Positions 47,463 to 52,951 of a stretch of 52,951 nucleotides of DNA are shown here, one piece after another. Where the stretch lies: NCBI GenBank assembly GCA_028869135.1, contig JAGWTC010000018.1, positions 1-52,951 of the forward strand, in the 5' to 3' direction. A program made the position numbers and the translations under genes. The notes beneath the pieces were generated by a model, which saw only the letters and a list, made by a program, of their open reading frames with translations, was not told the DNA's origin and ran no database searches. Each line of letters begins with the position of its first letter. The first letter of the stretch is position 1. The DNA is from Rhodocyclaceae bacterium. Lineage in GTDB: Bacteria > Pseudomonadota > Gammaproteobacteria > Burkholderiales > Rhodocyclaceae.

Positions 47463-49793
47463 TTATGCGCGCTCCACGCTGAGTTGACCAAACATTGAGC
47501 CGAGTGCGGCAGTGCTGGCATGGGCGGCGGCAACGCGCACCGCGCCATCCGGCAGCCCAGCGTCTATCTTGAGTGCAAGCCTCACCGAAGCGGCGCCCTG
47601 CTTCACCGTCACCTCAGCTGCGCCATCGAGGCCCAGCTTGGCGGCGGTAGCAGCGTTCACACGCACTGCCGGCGCAGCGGCATCGCGTGCACGCTGCAGG
47701 CTGGGCGCACGACGCACCAGTCCGTCGGCAAAGTAGATCGGCACATCGGCAACACGTTCGACACCGGCGGCGACAGCGTTCAGGTTGAACGCGGCATTGA
47801 CACCGTTGTCCAGACCGTTGGCAAACTCCTCGGCGCCGACCAGCGCGGCAGCGCGCACTTCCTCGCTGCTGTTGTATTCGAAGCCAGGCAGATTGAGCAC
47901 ATTGCCGAGTACGCGCAGTACCTTCCAGCCTGGACGGGTTTCGCCCAGAGGCTTGGCGACGGCGTTGAAGCTCTGCACGCGGCCTTCGGTATTGACGAAG
48001 GTGCCCGAAGTTTCGGTAAAGGGCGAGATCGGCAGCAGCACATCCGCATAAGCCAGCGCGGCTTCAGACTTGAAGGCCGAGAACACGGCCACCATGGCGG
48101 CATCCTTGAGTGCGGCAACGGCTTGAGCACCGTCGGCGCTGTCGAGCTCAGGCTCGACATTGAACAGCAGATAAGCCTTGCGCGGCTGAGCGAACATTTG
48201 CGCGGCGTTCAGGCCATTGCCGCTCGGTACGGCCTTGGCGACATAGCCGCCGACCGAGTTGGCCGCTTCGCCGAGCACGCCATGCCTGGCGCCGAGCAGC
48301 TTGGCCAATTGCTGGGCCAGCGCTTCGAGCGTTGCAGCCTGCGGATGCTGCTGGGCAAAGTTACCCAGGAACACGCCGGCGTTGCTGCCCGACACGAGGC
48401 TGTCGGCAATCTTCTGCGCAGCAGCGGAAACTGTCACGCCGGTCAGGGCGGCATCGACCGCAGCACCCTTGGCAGTGGCGACGGCCTTGACGACTTCGCC
48501 CAGCAGTTGCGGCAGCTGCGACGGCAGGCCGACAGCGCGGAGCGTATTCTTGATCAGTTGGTCGTCGTCCACCGGATTGATCAGCGACACTTGCGTACCG
48601 CGCTTGGCGCTTTGCCTCAGGCGCTGGGCCAGCAGCGGGTGATCCTTGCGCAGGAAGGAGCCGACCACGAGGACGCGATCGAGCTGCGACAGTTCGGCGA
48701 CCTTCATGCCCAGCCACGGCGCGCCGGCGCGCTTGCCGTCGAGCGAGAAGTCGCTCTGACGCAGACGGAAGTCCACGTTGTGCGAGCCCAGTTCGCGCGA
48801 AAGTTGCTGCGCGAGGAACATTTCCTCCAGCGTCGAATGCGGCGACACCAGCGTGCCGACGGCTTCGGCGCCGTGCGTCTTGACCACGTCCTTCAAGGCA
48901 TGGGCGATGTAGTCGAGGGCGACGCCCCAGTCTGCTTCCCCCCACTGACCGCCCTGCTTCACCATGGGCTTGGTCAGGCGCTCTTCGGAATTGACGGCTT
49001 CGTAGGAGAAGCGATCCTTGTCCGACAGCCAGCATTCATTGATGTCTTCGTTTTCCAGCGGCAACACGCGCAGCACCTTGTCGTGCTTGACCTGAACGAT
49101 CAGGTTGGAACCCAGACCATCGTGCGGTGCCACCGACTTGCGACGCGCCAGTTCCCAGGTACGCGCAGCGTAGCGGAATGGCTTGGAGGTCAGCGCACCG
49201 ACCGGGCACAAGTCGATGATGTTGCCCGAGAGTTCCGAATCAACGGTCTTCTCGATGAAAGGCATGATCTCGGAATGTTCGCCACGCTTGGCCTGGCCCA
49301 TTTCCATTTCGCCGGCGATTTCCTGGGTGAAGCGAACGCAACGCGTGCAGTGAATGCAGCGCGTCATGTCGGTGTTCACCAGCGGGCCGAGATTCTTGTT
49401 GAAGACGACGCGCTTTTCTTCCTGATAGCGCGAAGCGGAACTGCCGTAACCGACAGCCAGATCCTGCAGCTGGCACTCGCCGCCCTGGTCACAGATCGGG
49501 CAGTCGAGCGGGTGGTTGATCAGCAGGAACTCCATCACGCCCTTCTGTGCCTTCAGGGCCAGTTCGGAGTGCGTGAACACCTTCATGCCATTGGCAACCG
49601 GCGTGGCGCAGGCGGGCAGCGGCTTGGGCGCTTTCTCGACCTGGACCAGGCACATGCGGCAGTTGGCCGCGATGGACAGCTTCTTGTGATAGCAGAAGTG
49701 CGGAATGTAGGTGCCGGCTTCATGGGCGGCATCCATGATGGTGCTGCCTTCGGCGACCTGCAGCGACTTGCCGTCGATTTCGATTTCTAGCAT
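47463..49793 (-). CDS. nuoG: NADH-quinone oxidoreductase subunit G
   Basis: Large iron-sulfur subunit, 776 aa. N-terminal 2Fe-2S site C34/C45/C48/C62 (N1b), then the His-ligated cluster H94/C98/C101/C107 (HPLDCPICDQGGEC; N5) and the third cluster C146/C149/C152/C196 (N4). The remainder is a degenerate molybdopterin-oxidoreductase domain. No extra CxxCxxxC cluster (N7) motif was noticed after C196. Shorter than E. coli NuoG (about 908 aa), as is usual outside enterobacteria. It begins 8 bp after the nuoF stop. Confidence 0.97.
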   Translation of the reverse strand: MLEIEIDGKSLQVAEGSTIMDAAHEAGTYIPHFCYHKKLSIAANCRMCLVQVEKAPKPLPACATPVANGMKVFTHSELALKAQKGVMEFLLINHPLDCPICDQGGECQLQDLAVGYGSSASRYQEEKRVVFNKNLGPLVNTDMTRCIHCTRCVRFTQEIAGEMEMGQAKRGEHSEIMPFIEKTVDSELSGNIIDLCPVGALTSKPFRYAARTWELARRKSVAPHDGLGSNLIVQVKHDKVLRVLPLENEDINECWLSDKDRFSYEAVNSEERLTKPMVKQGGQWGEADWGVALDYIAHALKDVVKTHGAEAVGTLVSPHSTLEEMFLAQQLSRELGSHNVDFRLRQSDFSLDGKRAGAPWLGMKVAELSQLDRVLVVGSFLRKDHPLLAQRLRQSAKRGTQVSLINPVDDDQLIKNTLRAVGLPSQLPQLLGEVVKAVATAKGAAVDAALTGVTVSAAAQKIADSLVSGSNAGVFLGNFAQQHPQAATLEALAQQLAKLLGARHGVLGEAANSVGGYVAKAVPSGNGLNAAQMFAQPRKAYLLFNVEPELDSADGAQAVAALKDAAMVAVFSAFKSEAALAYADVLLPISPFTETSGTFVNTEGRVQSFNAVAKPLGETRPGWKVLRVLGNVLNLPGFEYNSSEEVRAAALVGAEEFANGLDNGVNAAFNLNAVAAGVERVADVPIYFADGLVRRAPSLQRARDAAAPAVRVNAATAAKLGLDGAAEVTVKQGAASVRLALKIDAGLPDGAVRVAAAHASTAALGSMFGQLSVERA

Positions 49794-49801
49794 GACGGGC
49801 C

Positions 49802-51124
49802 TTACATGTAGAAGGAGCTGCCGGCGCGCTGCACATCATGCGGCACGAGGCACTGCTTGTTTTGAATGTGGTGTTCGAATTCGCTCTTGAAGTGCTGAAC
49901 GAAGCTGCGCACCGGCAGGGAGGCGGCATCACCGAGGGCGCAGATGGTGCGGCCCATGATGTTGTCGGTCACGCTCATCAGCAGATCGAGGTCTTCCTGA
50001 CGGCCTTGGCCGTTCTCGATGCGATGCACCACGCGATACAGCCAGCCCGTGCCTTCGCGGCACGGCGTGCATTGACCGCAGGACTCTTCGAAGTAGAAGT
50101 AGGACAGACGCTCGAGCGCCTTGACCATGCAGACGGTCTCGTCCATCACGATGATCGCGCCCGAGCCCAGCATGGAGCCGGCCTTGGCGATGGAGTCATA
50201 ATCCATCGTGCATTGCATCATGATGTCGCCCGGCAGCACCGGCGCCGACGAACCGCCCGGAATCACGGCCTTGATCTTGCGACCGCCGCGCATGCCGCCG
50301 GCCATTTCCAGCAGCTCGGCGAAGGGCATGCCCATCGGGATTTCGTAGTTGCCCGGCTTGTTCACATGGCCCGAGATCGAGAACAGCTTGGTGCCGCCGT
50401 TGTTCGGCTTGCCCAGCTCCAGATACTTCTCGCCGCCCATCTTGAGAATGTAGGGGACGGCGGCAAAGGTCTCGGTGTTGTTGATCGTGGTCGGCTTGCC
50501 GTAGAGGCCGAAAGTCGCCGGGAATGGCGGCTTGAAGCGCGGCTGGCCCTTCTTGCCTTCGATCGACTCGAGCAGGCCGGTTTCTTCGCCGCAGATATAG
50601 GCGCCGTAACCGTGATGCGCGAACAGCTCGAAGTTGAAGCCGCTGCCGAGGATGTTCTGGCCGATCAGGCCGGCGGCACGTGCTTCGTCGAGTGCGGCTT
50701 CGAAACGCTTGTAGATTTCGAAAATTTCGCCGTGGATGTAGTTGTAGCCGCGATTGGCGCTCATCACGTAGGCGGCGATGGCCATGCCTTCGATGACCGA
50801 GTGCGGATCGTAGCGCAGCAGGTCGAGGTCCTTGAAGGTGCCCGGCTCGCCTTCGTCGGAGTTGCAGACGACGTAGCGGTCACCGTTGATGACCTTGGGC
50901 ATGAAGCTCCACTTGAGACCAGTCGGGAAACCTGCACCGCCGCGGCCGCGCAGAACCGATGCCTTCAGTTCGGCGATGATGTTCTCGGGCGGGGTCTTCT
51001 CGGCCAGGATTTTGCGCAGGGCCTGGTAGCCGCCGCGCGCCTCATATTCCTTGATGCCCCAGCCTGCATCGCCCTTTTCCCAACCGACGGTCAGGAGCGG
51101 ATTCTTGGTTGCGATCAGCGCCAT
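49802..51124 (-). CDS. nuoF: NADH-quinone oxidoreductase subunit F
   Basis: NADH- and FMN-binding subunit, 440 aa, where electrons enter complex [12 protein letters not shown] at 59-69 binds [20 protein letters not shown] lies by the flavin, and the N3 4Fe-4S cluster is held by C349/C352/C355 ([12 protein letters not shown]) and C395. The start abuts the nuoE stop. All catalytic features are intact. Confidence 0.98.
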   Translation of the reverse strand: MALIATKNPLLTVGWEKGDAGWGIKEYEARGGYQALRKILAEKTPPENIIAELKASVLRGRGGAGFPTGLKWSFMPKVINGDRYVVCNSDEGEPGTFKDLDLLRYDPHSVIEGMAIAAYVMSANRGYNYIHGEIFEIYKRFEAALDEARAAGLIGQNILGSGFNFELFAHHGYGAYICGEETGLLESIEGKKGQPRFKPPFPATFGLYGKPTTINNTETFAAVPYILKMGGEKYLELGKPNNGGTKLFSISGHVNKPGNYEIPMGMPFAELLEMAGGMRGGRKIKAVIPGGSSAPVLPGDIMMQCTMDYDSIAKAGSMLGSGAIIVMDETVCMVKALERLSYFYFEESCGQCTPCREGTGWLYRVVHRIENGQGRQEDLDLLMSVTDNIMGRTICALGDAASLPVRSFVQHFKSEFEHHIQNKQCLVPHDVQRAGSSFYM

Positions 51125-51598
51125 TTACTTGCACTCCGCCAAAAGCTTGTCGATCTGTTCCGGCGTCATGAAGCTGCACATGCGCTTGTTGTTCACCAGC
51201 ATGACCGGTGCGTCGCCACAGGCGCCCATGCACTCGCCCTCTTTCAGGGTGAACTTGCCGTCGGCGGTGGTTTCGTTGAAATCGATACCCAGCTTTTCCT
51301 TGACGTAGTCGGCAGCATGCACACCGCCGGACAGCGCGCACGGCAGATTCGTACACACCGTCAGCTTGTACTTGCCGACCGGATCGAGGTCATACATGTT
51401 GTAGAAGCTGGCAACTTCGTATGCGGCGATGGCCGGCATTTCGAGGTAGTTGGCAACGTATTCGATGGTTTCGCGCGCAAGCCAGCCCTTTTCGTCCTGG
51501 GCAATGGCCAAGGCCGCCATGACGGCGGATTGCTTTTGGTCGGCCGGATACTTGGCGACTTCGCGATCAATCAGTTTGAGTGCTTCCTGGCTCAGCAT
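51125..51598 (-). CDS. nuoE: NADH-quinone oxidoreductase subunit E
   Basis: Thioredoxin-fold 2Fe-2S subunit (N1a), 157 aa from ATG 51598. Cluster ligands C82/C87 (CTNLPC) and C123/C127 (CMGAC). The start at 51598 follows the nuoD stop by 4 bp; the open frame further upstream lies within nuoD and is not used. Confidence 0.97.
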   Translation of the reverse strand: MLSQEALKLIDREVAKYPADQKQSAVMAALAIAQDEKGWLARETIEYVANYLEMPAIAAYEVASFYNMYDLDPVGKYKLTVCTNLPCALSGGVHAADYVKEKLGIDFNETTADGKFTLKEGECMGACGDAPVMLVNNKRMCSFMTPEQIDKLLAECK

Positions 51599-51602
51599 GG
51601 TC

Positions 51603-52856
51603 TTATCTGTCAATCTCACCGAACACGACGTCCATGGTGCCGATGATGGTGACCGCATCGGCAATCATGTGACCCTTGGCAATCTCATCCAGAGCGGAGA
51701 GATGCACATACCCCGGCGCGCGGATCTTCAAGCGGTAAGGCTTGTTTGCGCCATCGGAAATTGCGTAGATGCCGAACTCGCCCTTCGGATGCTCGACGGC
51801 CGCGTAGGCCTCGCCCGGCGGCACGTGCATGCCCTCGGTGAACAGCTTGAAGTGGTGGATCAGCTCTTCCATATTGCTCTTCATCGACTCGCGCGACGGC
51901 GGAGCAAACTTGTGGTTGTCAGTAATGACCGGACCGGGGTTCGCACGCAGCCAGGTGATGCACTGCTGGATGATGCGGTTCGACTGGCGCATTTCGAACA
52001 TGCGCACCAGGTAACGATCGTAGGAGTCGCCGTTGACGCCGACGGCGATGTCGAAGTCCATCTTGTCATAGACCTCGTAGGGCTGCTTCTTGCGCAAGTC
52101 CCATTCGATGCCCGAACCGCGCAACATGGCGCCGGTCAGGCCCATATTGAGGGCGCGCTCAGGCGAAATCACGCCGACGCCGACAGTACGCTGCTTCCAG
52201 ATACGGTTATCGGTCAGCAGCGTTTCGTACTCGTCGAGATAGGTCGGGAAGCGATTGCAGAAGTCTTCCAGGAAGTCCAGCAACGAACCGGAGCGAGCTT
52301 CATTGAGTTCCTTGATCGCATTGGCGTTCTTGAACTTGTTGAGCTGGTACTTCGGCATCGTATCCGGCAGGTCGCGATAGACGCCGCCCGGACGATAGTA
52401 GGCTGCATGCATGCGCGCGCCGGAGACGGCCTCGTAGGCGTCCATCAGGTCTTCGCGCTCGCGGAAGGTGTAGAGCACCATCGCCATTGCGCCGATGTCC
52501 AGCGCATGACAGCCGACCCACAGCAGGTGGTTCAGCACGCGCGTGATTTCGTCGAACATGACGCGGATGTACTGAGCGCGTTCGGGGACATCGATGCCGG
52601 CCAGCTTTTCGATGGCCATGCAGTAGGCGTGCTCGTTGCACATCATCGACACGTAGTCGAGACGGTCCATGTACGGAACCGACTGGATCCAGGTGCGGGT
52701 CTCGGCCAGCTTTTCGGTCGCGCGGTGCAGCAGACCGATGTGCGGGTCGGAACGAACGATGACTTCGCCGTCCAGCTCAAGCACCAGACGCAGCACACCG
52801 TGCGCTGCCGGATGCTGCGGACCGAAGTTAAGGGTGTAATTCTGAATCTCAGCCAC
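51603..52856 (-). CDS. nuoD: NADH-quinone oxidoreductase subunit D
   Basis: 49-kDa-type subunit lining the quinone pocket, 417 aa from GTG 52856 ([19 protein letters not shown]). [24 protein letters not shown] and the terminal [29 protein letters not shown]-type end (visible as DVVFGEIDR) are typical. The start overlaps the nuoC stop by 8 nt (GTGGCTGA), the same overlap string as hisC/tyrA in this window. Confidence 0.97.
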   Translation of the reverse strand: MAEIQNYTLNFGPQHPAAHGVLRLVLELDGEVIVRSDPHIGLLHRATEKLAETRTWIQSVPYMDRLDYVSMMCNEHAYCMAIEKLAGIDVPERAQYIRVMFDEITRVLNHLLWVGCHALDIGAMAMVLYTFREREDLMDAYEAVSGARMHAAYYRPGGVYRDLPDTMPKYQLNKFKNANAIKELNEARSGSLLDFLEDFCNRFPTYLDEYETLLTDNRIWKQRTVGVGVISPERALNMGLTGAMLRGSGIEWDLRKKQPYEVYDKMDFDIAVGVNGDSYDRYLVRMFEMRQSNRIIQQCITWLRANPGPVITDNHKFAPPSRESMKSNMEELIHHFKLFTEGMHVPPGEAYAAVEHPKGEFGIYAISDGANKPYRLKIRAPGYVHLSALDEIAKGHMIADAVTIIGTMDVVFGEIDR

Positions 52857-52951
52857 GGCCGTAATTCTCCTCGCGCACGATACGCGGCGTGACTTCACGC
52901 GGCTCGATGGTCACAGGCTCGTAGACCACGCGCTTCTGCTCTTCGTCGTAA
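52849..52951 (-). CDS. nuoC: NADH-quinone oxidoreductase subunit C (3' end, partial)
   Basis: The frame running in from the right edge ends at TGA 52851-52849 and gives the last 33 residues ([13 protein letters not shown] ... REENYGRG), matching the conserved NuoC C-terminus with its [10 protein letters not shown] stretch. nuoA and nuoB are expected to the right of the window. Confidence 0.92.
   Translation of the reverse strand, partial: YDEEQKRVVYEPVTIEPREVTPRIVREENYGRG

Overview
The window is a stretch of a high-GC betaproteobacterial chromosome. The pointers are the gene order gyrA-serC-pheA-hisC-tyrA-aroA/cmk-rpsA-ihfB-lapA-lapB-hldE-hldD-cysM, a DUF2818 gene directly behind nuoN, and a PEP-CTERM protein. 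I would guess a Rhodocyclales/Nitrosomonadales-type organism, but genus cannot be read from the sequence. Coding density is high and no gene-free stretch exceeds about 300 bases. I found no rRNA, tRNA, CRISPR array, insertion sequence, integrase or prophage gene.

Positions 1-13300 are the accessory part: the tail of an unknown gene overlapping a second, divergent SerC-like aminotransferase; an MFS exporter; a PhyH-type dioxygenase; the selenium pair selD/mnmH (divergent); rmuC with a small exported protein; a LysR regulator divergent from an MFS transporter with a perfect LysR-type operator between them; a PEP-CTERM protein behind a sigma-54/IHF promoter; an Hsp15-like S4 protein; a DUF1971 protein; an unrecognised two-TM protein; and a nitroreductase.

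Positions 13300-17720 carry acetyl-CoA synthetase divergent from a class I fumarase, followed by an exported SRPBCC protein. Positions 17731-34055 are one long minus-strand block. Read in transcription order it runs gyrA, serC, pheA, hisC, tyrA, an in-frame aroA-cmk fusion (serine plus phenylalanine/tyrosine branches of aromatic synthesis, then CMP kinase), rpsA behind a structured leader, ihfB, a terminator, then lapA, lapB, the heptose genes hldE (kinase domain only) and hldD, cysM, and a DEDD exonuclease. The lap/hld half serves LPS assembly and inner-core heptose synthesis.

Positions 34265-38958 on the plus strand hold mtaD, an abundant-looking OmpA-family protein with its own promoter and terminator, ubiG-gph, and an orphan cheR. 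Positions 38980-52951 on the minus strand are the respiratory complex I operon from the end of nuoC through nuoD, E, F, G, H, I, J, K, L, M and N, followed by a DUF2818 membrane protein and a Nudix ADP-ribose pyrophosphatase that appear to ride the same transcript.

Most of the window is ordinary core genome. The points worth a second look are regulatory or architectural: the sigma-54/IHF promoter of the PEP-CTERM gene, the LysR box overlapping its own start codon, the rpsA leader with three GCAA-capped hairpins, the AroA-Cmk fusion, the duplicated SerC, the His/Asp-rich NuoL loop, and repeated 8-nt gene overlaps. I did not find a clear new multi-gene defence or biosynthetic system.
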